NCBI GenBank assembly: GCA_963848475.1
Contig: CAWKDW010000020.1
Coordinates: 558,001 to 622,000, forward strand
Reading direction: 5' to 3'
DNA: 64,000 bases
Source: Solirubrobacter sp963848475
Lineage (GTDB): Bacteria; Actinomycetota; Thermoleophilia; Solirubrobacterales; Solirubrobacteraceae
The translations under genes were made by a program, and so were the position numbers. Positions 11,990 through 20,511 of this stretch are shown piece by piece (position 1 is the stretch's first letter; each line of letters opens with the position of its first letter). A model generated the notes under the pieces. It was not told the DNA's origin. It did not search any database and worked only from the letters and a program-made list of their open reading frames with translations.

Positions 11990-12017
11990 GTCGACCCCAC
12001 TCAAGGGGTCTGACCCC
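11973..12017. repeat. 45-bp palindromic element, copy 1 (fas/acpS junction)
   Basis: A perfect inverted repeat of 19 bp per arm: GGGGTCAGACCCCTTGAGT, a 7-base loop CGACCCC, then the exact reverse complement. Each arm itself contains a palindrome (GGGGTCAGACCCC is almost self-complementary). It sits where fas should end and acpS should begin. A near-identical copy lies at 44666-44709 at another gene junction. There is no T-run, so it is not a standard terminator. In the acpS frame it encodes S-R-P-H-S-R-G-L-T-P. Confidence 0.9.
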
Positions 12018-12405
12018 TCAACGACCAACGATCGGGATCGGGGTGGATCTGGTCCACGTGCCCGCTTTCAGCGACCAGCTCGCCGACACCGCGAGCGGGT
12101 TCGTGGACGGGACGTTCACGGCCGCCGAGCAGCGCGCGGCGAAGGGCGAGCCGCACCGGCTGGCGGCGCGCTTCGCGGCCAAGGAGGCGTTCGTGAAGGC
12201 GTGGTCCGGATCACGCCGCGGAAGGCCCCCGGCGCTCGCCGCGCTGGACCTGCGCGAGATCGAGGTCGTCGACGACGGCTACGGGCGCCCTGGGCTCAAG
12301 CTCCACGGCGAGGTCGAAGCGGCGGTCGGGGCGGTCGACGCTCAGCTCTCGCTGAGCCACGACGGCCCCGCGGCGATCGCGTTCGTGATCCTCGAACCGA
12401 TCTAG
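11986..12405 (+). CDS. acpS: Holo-ACP synthase (phosphopantetheinyl transferase)
   Basis: AcpS transfers 4'-phosphopantetheine from CoA to the ACP serine, here very probably that of the adjacent FAS-I. The Mg-binding 'GIGVDLVHV' and the catalytic region 'ARFAAKEAFVKAWSG' are intact, and the end '...LSLSHDGPAAIAFVILE' fits the family. Length and sequence resemble mycobacterial AcpS, which also follows fas. That family normally starts right at 'M-G-I', but here no ATG is present at that point: the frame enters from the palindromic element. TTG 11986 within the element (overlapping TGA 11987-11989, although the visible fas frame does not use that stop) or ATG 11971 are the candidate starts. A direct FAS-AcpS fusion after one more frame change cannot be excluded. 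Confidence 0.88.
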   Translation: MSRPHSRGLTPQRPTIGIGVDLVHVPAFSDQLADTASGFVDGTFTAAEQRAAKGEPHRLAARFAAKEAFVKAWSGSRRGRPPALAALDLREIEVVDDGYGRPGLKLHGEVEAAVGAVDAQLSLSHDGPAAIAFVILEPI

Positions 12406-12485
12406 CGGCCTCGAAAGCGGCGCGTTCAAAGGAGGGAGTGGGGAGCCGATGACGCTACGTGGTGACTGTGCGGCCGACCTCCAAG

Positions 12486-13241
12486 TCAGCCCCAGGTGCG
12501 CTTGGGCGCGTCGAGGTTCAAGCGCCACAGGGCGATCGCCGCGAACCCGGCGGTGAACCCGACGAGGACGGCCAGGGGGCCGAGCACGTCGCCGACGCCG
12601 CCGCCTTCGAGGATCGCCCGCTGGTAGCCCTCCATCGCCCAGTAGACGGGGGAGAGCGGCGCGATCGGCTCGATCCAGTCCGGCAGCGAAGCGACCGGCA
12701 CGAAGCCTCCGCCGAGCCCGCCGAGCACCATCGCCCCGAGGTTGGTGACCGCGTTGACCTGCTGGATCGTCGACAGCGCCGCCGCGGCCGCCAGGCCGGC
12801 GGTGAGCACGAGCGCGCCGAAGACGAGCCCGATCAGCACGACGGCCGGCCACGAGCCCGAGACGCGGAGGTCGAGGAAGATCACGCCGAAGCTGAAGAGC
12901 ACGGCGAACTGGGCGCTGACCAGCAGGGCCGGGACGGCGAGCTTGCCCGCGAGCAGCGCGCGACCCGACAGGCCCGCCGCCCGCAGCCGCGGCCACGTCC
13001 GCCAGCCGTGCTCGCGGAAGATGGCGAAGCCCACGACGGCGATCGCGAACGACGCGAAGACGCACGCCATGCCCGGCACGGTCTGTGCGGAGCCGGGTGC
13101 GTCGGGGAAGCCCTCGGTCGCGAGCGTCGCCTCCATCGCGTCGCTGAGCAGCGTCATCAGCACGAGCGGCATGCCGACGAGCACCGCCGCGGGAACGGGA
13201 TCGTGGCGGAGCAGCCGCAGCTCGGTGCGGACGATGCTCAT
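12486..13241 (-). CDS. ABC-2 type exporter permease
   Basis: A 251-residue integral membrane protein with about six hydrophobic segments; no signal peptide is apparent. 'GGGFVPVASLPDWI' followed by 'PVYWAMEGYQRAI' near the end is typical of ABC-2 (drug/lipid exporter) permeases. It is the last gene of the siderophore operon and overlaps the ATPase by ATGA (13238-13241). From context it probably exports the siderophore made by the upstream genes. The substrate is inferred, not visible in the sequence. Confidence 0.85.
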   Translation of the reverse strand: MSIVRTELRLLRHDPVPAAVLVGMPLVLMTLLSDAMEATLATEGFPDAPGSAQTVPGMACVFASFAIAVVGFAIFREHGWRTWPRLRAAGLSGRALLAGKLAVPALLVSAQFAVLFSFGVIFLDLRVSGSWPAVVLIGLVFGALVLTAGLAAAAALSTIQQVNAVTNLGAMVLGGLGGGFVPVASLPDWIEPIAPLSPVYWAMEGYQRAILEGGGVGDVLGPLAVLVGFTAGFAAIALWRLNLDAPKRTWG

Positions 13242-14036
13242 CCGGCTCCCCGCCGTCCGGTCAGCGCCAGGTATGCGGCCTCCAGGGAAGGCCGGATGAC
13301 CTCGGCGCGGATCACGCCCTCTTCGAGCCCGTGCAGCGAGCTGCCGGGCCGCCGCACGACCCGTCCGTCGGTGAAGGTGACCTCGAGCACGCTGGAGGCG
13401 TGGCGCTGGACGAGTTCGGCAATGGTCCCGGACGCGATGATCCGGCCCGCCTCCAGCAACGCGACTCCCGCGCCGAGCGACTCGACCTCCGGCAGGTAGT
13501 GCGTCGTATAGACGACCGCGGTCCCGTCTGAGGCGAGCGAGCGGACCGCGTCGAGGATCGCCTCGCGCGTCTGCGTGTCGGCGCCCGCGGTCGGCTCGTC
13601 CAGCAGGACCACGCGCGGGCGCCCGACCAGTGCGGCCGCGGTGTGCAGACGCCGCTGCTCGCCGCCCGAGAGCCGACCCGCCGGCGCGGTCGGCGAGCGC
13701 ACCCAGCACGAACGGCTCGAGCAACGCCTCCGCGCGCCGGCGCACGCGCCCCTGACTGAGCCCGTGCGCCTCGCCGAACGCCCACAGGTTCTCGCGCACC
13801 GACAGCGACGGATAGATCCCGATCTCCTGCGGTGCGAGCCCCGGGCGGCCGCTGGAGACGACGACCCCCGCATCTGGCTTCAGCAGCCCGGACGCGATCC
13901 CCACGAGCGTCGACTTGCCCGCCCCGTTGGGCCCGAGCAGCGCGAGCATCTCGCCCGCCTGAACCGACAGATCGACGCCGTCCAGCGCCACCCGTGAGCC
14001 GTAGCGCTTGACGACCCCGGAGAGCTCGAGGCTCAC
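13238..14036 (-). CDS. ABC exporter ATP-binding protein (one frameshift)
   Basis: Walker A 'GPNGAGKST', signature 'LSGGEQRR' and Walker B 'VVLLDEPT' are all present, but the first half and second half are in different frames. The join falls near 13682, where dropping one base gives the natural 'LADRPAGRLSGGE'. The GTG start at 14036 overlaps the stop of the GNAT gene (GTGA). It pairs with the ABC-2 permease that follows as an export system. The final part ('AAYLALTGRR') is the usual C-terminal region of DrrA-like ATPases. Frame change equivalent: one inserted base. Confidence 0.85.
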
Positions 14037-14624
14037 GCCGACACGCGCCGGCGGCGGCCGGAGAGCCGCTCGAAGTCCTCGCGCTCGCAGACCATGAACG
14101 CGGCGCGCTTGTCGGGCAGGTCGATCTCGCCCGCCTTGCGGAAGCCGAGGAAGGCGAGCAGCGAGAGGAACTGGTGGTTGCGCACGTCGGGCTCGCCGAC
14201 GATCCGCAGCACCCCCGGGCGCTTGAAGAGGAAGCGCACGACGGCGCGGCCGATCGCGACCGAGTAGCGGCCCAGGTGCTCCTCGTCGCCGATCAGCACG
14301 TGCGCGCCGATGTCTCCCGGCAGCACCGGGGCGTGCGCGCCCAAGACGTCCCGCGACGGGTCGTAGATCTCGATGTAGCCGACCGGCATGTCGTCCACGA
14401 AGCCGAGCAGCGGCGAACGCGCGGGGTCCTCGGTCTGGCGCACGAGGTAGTCGCGGATCCAGTCGCGCGGCCAGTCCATCGCCCAGAACGGGACGACGTG
14501 CGGCTTGTGCATCCACGTCCCACAGCAGCTCGGTGTCGTGCTCGGGCAGCGCGGGCCGCGCCCACAGCCGGCGATCGAGCGCGGGCTCGTGTTCGACGTG
14601 GACGGCCAGCTCGGGGAGGCTCAT
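14033..14624 (-). CDS. Siderophore GNAT acyltransferase, IucB/RhbD-like (one frameshift)
   Basis: From ATG 14624 ('MSLPELAVHVEH...') the frame changes near 14512 to the main part starting 'MHKPHVVPFW'. Joined, this is about 195 residues. 'YIEIYDP', 'GAHVLIGDEEHLG' and 'RIVGEPDVRN' are characteristic of the acetyl/acyl-CoA:N-hydroxylysine acyltransferases of aerobactin- and rhizobactin-type pathways. It would acylate the hydroxylamine made by the monooxygenase two genes upstream. Both ends overlap neighbours (ATGA at 14621-14624, GTGA at 14033-14036). Confidence 0.85.
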
Positions 14625-16292
14625 GGCGCCAACGGGTTCGTGATCCAGCCCGCCGCTGCGGCGAGCGGGCGCGACGCGTCGTCGGCGTACCCGCGCTCGA
14701 GCAGCCGCACGCGGTTCAGGCACAGCTTCACGAACGCGGGCGCGTCCATGTCGAAGAGCCCGAAGCGCGGTTCGAGCTCCGGGAAGCGCGCCTGGTAGCG
14801 CGCGACCGACCGCTCGGCGGCGGCCCAGAACGACGCCTCGGGATAGCCCATCCGGTCGTCGAGCAACTCGGCCAGATAGCGGTGCACGCAGACCAGCAGC
14901 CCGCCCTGGATCCACTGCACGAGGATCGCCGCCTCGACGCCGTCGCCGAGCGCGCTGCGCACGTCGGCGGGCATGTCGGCGAGCTCCGGGAGCGGGTCGC
15001 TGGAGACCATCATGTCGTCGACGAAGTCCTTGACCACGAGCCGCACCGGCACGTCGTCGCGCAGCACGAGCATGCAGTTCTGGCCGTGCGGGGAGAAGGC
15101 CGCGCCGTAGCGGTAGAGCACGTGCAGCAGCGGCGGCAGCGTCACCTCGTGCAGGCGCGCGCACCCACTCGTCGACGTGCAACCCGCTGCGCGCGATCAG
15201 CGGCTCGACGAACCCGACACCGGCCGGGTCCCGATGCAGCAGAGCGGCCAGCGAGATCGCCCGCTCGCCCGGCGCCAGGTAGCCCTCGACCGACTCGCGC
15301 CAGATCGCGCCGAGCAGCTCCGTGTGCTGGTAGGGGACGTCGTCGATCAGCTCGAAGGCGCGGTGCGCGACGCTCACGCTCGCGACCTCGCCGAGCAGGA
15401 CCAGGCCGGTCTCCCGCAGGAACGCGTCGCCGGCGCAGCGCTCCTGCAGCCATGAGCTCAACGCGGGAGCGGCGAGCGTGCGGTCGCGCGGCAGCCCGCG
15501 GTAGACCGACGTGTTGAGGATCGAGAGCGCGAGCTTGATGTGCCGGCGCTCCGGATGATCGGCGTCGGCCAGCGTGCGGATCGACTGCTGCGGCAGGAAG
15601 CGCCCGCCGCTGGAGCCGATCAGGCGGATCCGGCCGCGCGCGATGTCGCCCGCGAACAGCGGCTGGATCCGGTTCGTCCATTGCCACGGGTGGACGGGGA
15701 CGAGCGTCTCGCCCTCGCGCGCCGACAGCCCCACTTCACCAGCCACCGTGGCGTTGTCGAGCCCGCGCGCATCGGCGCCCTCGATCGCCAGCCAGAGCAC
15801 GCCGACCGGCTGCCCGGACTCCGGCGCGTAGCGCGCCAGGTCGTCGGCTGAGAACCCGACGCGGCCCTTGGAGGCGACGATCCACGGGTGCCCGCGCAGC
15901 TCGCCTTCGAGCGTCAAGGCAGCAAGATCGATCAGTTCCGACGACGGCCGCCCGTGCTCGAGCTGGTAGACGTCGGAGTACAGCGTCGAGGAGATCTCGC
16001 CGATCAGCCCGGCGGTCGTCGACGGGTCGACGCCGAGCACGGGAGCGCCGATCGCGACCACCTCGGTCGCGTCGGGCAGGGGCACCGAGACGCCGTCGCG
16101 CGTGGCGCGCAGCGACGCCGGATCGACCCGCGCGTGGCCCATCGAGTAGCGGCGCGCGCGGTAGTGCAGCGCGAGCGAGCCGTCGAGCGCGAGCGTCCAC
16201 TCCTCGCCCTCGGTCGGGTGCAGCAGCTCCTCGAACTCCAGCTCCGTCAGCAGCTTCGCGATCAGCTCGCGATTCGCCCGCTCCCAGATCAC
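14621..16292 (-). CDS. IucA/IucC-family siderophore synthetase (one frameshift)
   Basis: An NRPS-independent siderophore (NIS) synthetase. These enzymes adenylate a carboxylate (citrate or another acid) and condense it with an amine. The motifs 'PVHPWQW', 'PQQSIRTL' and 'FSPHGQN' are the conserved ATP/substrate-binding regions. The frame changes near 15160 within CGCGCGC; removing one base gives the family-like 'WVRRLHEVTLPPLL'. GTG 16292 overlaps the stop of the monooxygenase (GTGA), and the stop overlaps the GNAT start (ATGA). Corrected length is about 556 residues, normal for IucC-type enzymes. Confidence 0.9.
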
Positions 16293-17539
16293 GCGGCGCG
16301 CGATTCGGCCGGCGCCGGCGGCGCACCGAACGACTGGAAGACGTTGCGCTCGCGGACCGCGTAGACCTCGCGGCCGGCGATCGCATTGGCGATCACGGCG
16401 CTGCGGTGCGCGCCGAGGCTGAGGTCGGGCGTTCCCACGCCGTGCGTGTGCAGCTCGGCGTTCTGCACGAAGAGCGTCGACGGCGAGCCGTCGCGCAGCC
16501 GCAGGCGGTAGTCGAGCTCGACGACGGGGCGTCCGGCGGCGTCGAGCGCGAGCAGGCCGGCGGGCACCGGAAGTGGCGCCGGTGAGTAGCCCGTGGCCAG
16601 GATCACGACCTCGGCGTCGTGGGTGAACGCGACGTCCTGATCGAGCTGGTGCAGGTGCAGGCGGCGGCGGCCCTCGACGCCGCGCAGCTCGCAGCGCGCG
16701 GCGTAGCGGACGTTGGTCTCGCCGCCGTCGACGCTGCGCCGGTACAGCAGGTCGTAGATGCGCTCCGACGTGCCGGCGTCGATGCCCTTGTAGAGCAGCG
16801 CCTGGTTGGCGCGCAGCGCGTCGCGCTTGGCCTCGGGCAGCGCATGGAAGTAGGCCGTGTACTCCGGCGAGAAGTGCTCGAGCCCGAGCTTGGAGTACTC
16901 CATGGGAAGAAAGCCCGAGCTGCGCGTGAACCAGTCGACGCGGCCGCGCGCGTTCTCGAGCAGGTCGGCGAAGATCTCCGCCGCGCTCTGGCCGGAGCCG
17001 ATCACCGCGACCGACCCGGCGCCCAGCGCCCGTTCGCGCTCGGCGAGATAGGCGGAGGAATGCGTGAGCCCGGCGGCGCACTCCGGCAGCCACGGCACGC
17101 AGCCGACGCCGAGCACGACCGACTTCGCGCGGTGCTCGACGCCGCGCGACCAGACGGCCCAGCCGCCATCGGCGGGCCGGATCGCGTCGACGCGCTGCGA
17201 GAAGCGGCAGGACCCGAGCCGCCCCGCCACCCAGCGGCAGTAGGCCTCGTACTCCTGGCGCAGCACGTGGAAGCGCTCGTGGAAGTAGAAGCGGTACAGC
17301 CGGCCCTGCTCGTGCAGATAGTTCAGGAACGAGTACGGGCTCGTGGGATCGGCCAGGGTGACGAGGTCGGCCAGGAACGGCACCTGGATCTCGGCGCCCG
17401 GGAGCATCAACCCGGGATGCCAGGCGAACTCGGGCTTGTCGTCGAAGAAGACGGCGTCGACGTCGGTCCTCGCCAGCAGCGCGGCGAGGCCGAGGTTGAA
17501 GGGGCCGAGCCCGACCCCGATGACGTCGTGGGAGGTCAT
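16289..17539 (-). CDS. L-lysine/L-ornithine (or diamine) N-monooxygenase, siderophore type
   Basis: A 416-residue flavin monooxygenase of the IucD/SidA/RhbE class that hydroxylates a side-chain amine with NADPH and O2, the first step to hydroxamate groups. The N-terminal FAD site is 'GVGLGPFNL', the NADPH site is 'GSGQSAAEIF' near residue 175, and the ATGYxP-like 'LATGYSPAP' lies near residue 310. The frame is intact. The start is ATG 17539, overlapping the upstream TGA. No lysine decarboxylase is in the window, so whether lysine, ornithine or a diamine is the substrate is open. Confidence 0.92.
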   Translation of the reverse strand: MTSHDVIGVGLGPFNLGLAALLARTDVDAVFFDDKPEFAWHPGLMLPGAEIQVPFLADLVTLADPTSPYSFLNYLHEQGRLYRFYFHERFHVLRQEYEAYCRWVAGRLGSCRFSQRVDAIRPADGGWAVWSRGVEHRAKSVVLGVGCVPWLPECAAGLTHSSAYLAERERALGAGSVAVIGSGQSAAEIFADLLENARGRVDWFTRSSGFLPMEYSKLGLEHFSPEYTAYFHALPEAKRDALRANQALLYKGIDAGTSERIYDLLYRRSVDGGETNVRYAARCELRGVEGRRRLHLHQLDQDVAFTHDAEVVILATGYSPAPLPVPAGLLALDAAGRPVVELDYRLRLRDGSPSTLFVQNAELHTHGVGTPDLSLGAHRSAVIANAIAGREVYAVRERNVFQSFGAPPAPAESRAA

Positions 17540-19668
17540 CGCTCCCACACGATCAGCGCGGCGCGCTTCTCGGGCAGCGCGAGCGTCTCGCGCACGTCGC
17601 CGCCGAGCGCGCGGCAGAACGCGAGCATGCGCGCGTTGCGCTCGTCGGGCTCGCAGAGCACGCGGTCGCCGTCGGCGAAGAGCCGGGCCAGGATCAACCG
17701 GCCGAGCTCGTGGGCCGTGCCCGTCCCGACATGGCTGGCGGCCACGAGCACGTGCCAGCCGCGATCGCCGGGGAGCGCCGCGTAGTGCTCGGCGAGCGGA
17801 TCCTCGGCGGCGCGGTAGGTCTCGACGTAGGCGAACGGGACGCCGCCGGCGAACGCGATCCACGGCTCGAGGTGCGGGAGTGCGGCCTGCGCGCTCAGGT
17901 ACTCGCGCACCGTGTCCGGCGTGCCCGCCAGGCCCCACCACTCGGCGATGTGCGGCTCGTTCATCCAGCCGTGCACGAGGTTCAGGTGAACGTCCGGGTC
18001 GGCGGCGACGAGCTCGATGCGCACCCGCAGCGGGTTCGGGAGCCGCACGTAGACCGACTGCTCGGCGATGTCGCCGACGAGCTCGTCCATGTCGTTGATC
18101 CGCGTGCGCAGGTTGGCCTTGCACGGCCACGTGCTGTCGTCGAGCAGTCGGTCCAGCAGGGTGTGCGGGTAGCGGCCGCCGCGGGCACGCTCGCGCTCCA
18201 GCAGCGCGCGCAGGTCGCCGAGCAGGACCGACTCGTCGATGCAGCCGCCGGCGGCGAGCGCGTCGATCACGCCGAGCGCGTTGTTGATGAACGGGTAGTA
18301 GACGAGCCGCTCGTCGGCCAGCGCCTCGGGGAAGATCGACTCGCTCGCCTCGCCCAGGCCGGAGATGACCTGGACCATGTCGGCGTGCGCGGCCTCGCGG
18401 TGGAAGTAGCCCTGGCTGTCGCGCACGACGCAGCGTTGCGGCCAGCCGCCGCTGAGCTCGAGCAGCGTGTTCTGCTGGTGCGGCTCAAAGCACAGCCCGA
18501 GATCGAGATAGAGCCGGATGAGCGAGACGACGACGGCATCCGCGTAGCGCGCGAACCACTCGCGCGCGACGTCCGCCTCGGTGCGGCCGACCGCGAGCGC
18601 GCCGACGAGGTTCGCGAGCCGGGAGCGGCCGCCGAACGGATGGTCCTGGCAGAGGACCGCGAGCGCGGTGACGTCCGCGTCGCCGCGCCAGCGGTTCTCG
18701 CGCAGCAGCACGGAGAAGCCGTCCTCGCCGGGGATCGAGAGGTACGCGGGGTCCTGCAGGATCTCCAGGCGCGGCGCGATCCGCCGCGCGGCCTCGCCGA
18801 CCGGCGTCTGCGCCAGGCGAGCGGCCTCGACGGCGCGCCACAGCTCCTTCGGCAGCGAGACGCGCATCGAGTTCGTGACGCGCGCGTGCAGCGAGAACTT
18901 GAGCATGTACGGCCACGCGGCGCGATAGACGGTGCGGACCGAGGTGGTCGGCGTGACCCGCTCACCCTCTGGACCGAGGTCGATCACGTCGCCGGATGCG
19001 AACACCCCTGCGGCGGCGCGAGCCAGATAGCCGACCTCCCACGGGTGGGCGGGGAGCAGGATCCGCCCGGGCTCGGGCGAGCGGCCGAGCAGGCGCGCCG
19101 CCAGCTCCGGCGCGGGGGTGCCGGTCGCGCTGTCGTGGACGATCAGGTCCTCGTTGACCGAGAGCCAGTGCAGCGGGAAGTGCGGGCGCAGCTCGGGCGC
19201 GTAGGCCGCCAGCCGGCCGCTCAGGCCCTTGGGCGTCGGATGCAGCGGGTGCCCGAGCAGCAGCGCCTGCTCGGACTCCTCGAACGGCAGCGGGTCCGCG
19301 CTCCACAGGCGCGCGACGTCGTCGCGGCGCTCGTCGAGGATGCTCGTGACGGCGGCGAGGCTCTGGCGCACGCGACCGAGCAGCGCCTCGGCCGAGGTGT
19401 CGGGGTCCAGCGCCTCGGCCAGCAGGCCTGCGAGCTCCGGCACGGGGAGCGAACGCCCGTCGCGCCGCGCCGGCCCGCGGAAGCGGTGATGGAAGAACGC
19501 GGAGCGATGGGCGAGGTCCGCCACGACGTCGCCACCGGGCAACGGCAAGCGGACGCCGTTGGCGTCGAACGTCGCCGCTCCGCCTTCTCGCAGGTAGCAG
19601 TTCAACAACGTCGTCGTGGCCGCATCGGAGGCGGCGACTGAGGCAGGCCGGGCAGCTACGTCAAGCAA
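17536..19668 (-). CDS. IucA/IucC synthetase fused to a C-terminal GNAT acyltransferase
   Basis: The first gene of the siderophore operon. The N-terminal roughly 540 residues are an NIS synthetase ('LPAHPWEVGYL', 'TSVRTVY', 'CFEPHQQNTLLEL'). The last roughly 170 are a GNAT domain ('LVHGWMNEPHIAEWW' ... 'VLVAASHVGTG' ... 'CEPDERNARM'). I looked for a hidden stop/start at the join (nt about 18010-18025) and found none, so this looks like a genuine in-frame fusion, unlike other merged frames in this window. The start is uncertain: the open frame reaches 19815, but GTG 19710 would put the operator inside the gene. I chose TTG 19668; a start a little further downstream is also possible. Confidence 0.88.
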   Translation of the reverse strand: MLDVAARPASVAASDAATTTLLNCYLREGGAATFDANGVRLPLPGGDVVADLAHRSAFFHHRFRGPARRDGRSLPVPELAGLLAEALDPDTSAEALLGRVRQSLAAVTSILDERRDDVARLWSADPLPFEESEQALLLGHPLHPTPKGLSGRLAAYAPELRPHFPLHWLSVNEDLIVHDSATGTPAPELAARLLGRSPEPGRILLPAHPWEVGYLARAAAGVFASGDVIDLGPEGERVTPTTSVRTVYRAAWPYMLKFSLHARVTNSMRVSLPKELWRAVEAARLAQTPVGEAARRIAPRLEILQDPAYLSIPGEDGFSVLLRENRWRGDADVTALAVLCQDHPFGGRSRLANLVGALAVGRTEADVAREWFARYADAVVVSLIRLYLDLGLCFEPHQQNTLLELSGGWPQRCVVRDSQGYFHREAAHADMVQVISGLGEASESIFPEALADERLVYYPFINNALGVIDALAAGGCIDESVLLGDLRALLERERARGGRYPHTLLDRLLDDSTWPCKANLRTRINDMDELVGDIAEQSVYVRLPNPLRVRIELVAADPDVHLNLVHGWMNEPHIAEWWGLAGTPDTVREYLSAQAALPHLEPWIAFAGGVPFAYVETYRAAEDPLAEHYAALPGDRGWHVLVAASHVGTGTAHELGRLILARLFADGDRVLCEPDERNARMLAFCRALGGDVRETLALPEKRAALIVWER

Positions 19669-19682
19669 CTGCCCTGATCTTA

Positions 19683-19698
19683 GTAAAGGTGCCTTTAC
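19683..19698. promoter_or_regulatory. Palindromic operator-like site of the siderophore operon
   Basis: GTAAAGGTGCCTTTAC is a perfect 7-bp inverted repeat around TG, preceded by TTA. It lies just upstream of the first siderophore gene and beside the gene for a DtxR-family regulator. The sequence is not the classic IdeR 19-mer, but its position, symmetry and A/T-rich arms in very GC-rich DNA make it the natural metal-regulator site. Binding by the neighbouring regulator is an inference. Confidence 0.6.
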
Positions 19699-19741
19699 GG
19701 TGCAAATCACCGGGGACTGCCGCCCCCGGATCCGCCGCCCT

Positions 19742-20440
19742 CTACTCGTCGCGCGGCGTGCGGCGGACATAGAGTCCGCGAGCCGCGCGATCGGCGATGA
19801 ACTGCTCGCCCTCACCGATCTGGATCTTGCGATGGCCCGCAGCGGGCTGGATGTCGCGGATCTCGACCTTCGCGCCGGGCCGCAGGCCCTCGGCCTCGAA
19901 CCACGACAGCAGGCCGCCGTCCTGCTCGGCCTGGCGGACGATCTCGCCTGCGTCGCCCTCGCCGAGATCGGCCAGGGAGACCAGCTCGAGGCTCTCCGCG
20001 CGCTCCTGCGCCGGGGCGACGGGCCAGCCGTGCGGGCAGCGGTCCGGATAGCCGAGCTTCGCGTGCAGCCGCTCGATCATGTCGTCCGTGAAGGCGGCGC
20101 CGACACGGCCGGCGTGCTCGTGCGCCTCCGCGGTGTCGTAGTCCAGGAAGTCGGTGAGGAAGCGCTCGATGATGCGATTGCGCCGGATCACGTGCTCGGC
20201 GCGTGCGGTGCCCTCGGGCGTGAGGACGAGCGCGCGTCCGCCGCCCTTCTCGAGCAGGCCCTCGGCCGCGAGCCGCTTGAGCATCTCGCCGACGGCCGTC
20301 CGCGACACCCCGAGCGCGTCCGCGACGCGGGCCGCGATCGCCGCTGAAGGCTTCGCCGGCTCGTAGGCGCCGATGGGGGAGACGAGCAGGTGGATCGCCT
20401 CCAGGTAGTCGTCGATCGAATGACCATGCGGCTTGCTCAT
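19742..20440 (-). CDS. DtxR-family metal-dependent transcriptional regulator
   Basis: A 232-residue protein with an N-terminal winged helix ('RVADALGVSRTAVGEMLKRL'), the dimerisation/metal-binding domain containing 'EHAGRVGAAF' and 'CPHGWPV', and a C-terminal FeoA/SH3-like part. This is the layout of DtxR/IdeR/MntR repressors, which bind Fe(II) or Mn(II) and then their operators. It is flanked by siderophore biosynthesis (same strand, downstream) and siderophore uptake (divergent), so it is the obvious local iron regulator. The start is ATG 20440 and the frame is intact. Which metal it senses cannot be read from the sequence alone. Confidence 0.9.
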   Translation of the reverse strand: MSKPHGHSIDDYLEAIHLLVSPIGAYEPAKPSAAIAARVADALGVSRTAVGEMLKRLAAEGLLEKGGGRALVLTPEGTARAEHVIRRNRIIERFLTDFLDYDTAEAHEHAGRVGAAFTDDMIERLHAKLGYPDRCPHGWPVAPAQERAESLELVSLADLGEGDAGEIVRQAEQDGGLLSWFEAEGLRPGAKVEIRDIQPAAGHRKIQIGEGEQFIADRAARGLYVRRTPRDE

Positions 20441-20511
20441 CCCGGTCCATCATAGTGCTCGCATTCTGACTCCACCAATCTTGCCATCGTCTTGTTAGGG
20501 TGACTTGACGT

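Noticed and set aside
11973..12017. Palindrome as a Rho-independent terminator
   Set aside because: There is no T-run on either side, and both copies lie inside apparently coupled genes rather than at operon ends.
12486..17093. A single 1535-codon open frame on the minus strand
   Set aside because: It is an artefact that strings together parts of five real siderophore genes through shifted frames; family motifs and 4-base overlaps define the separate genes.
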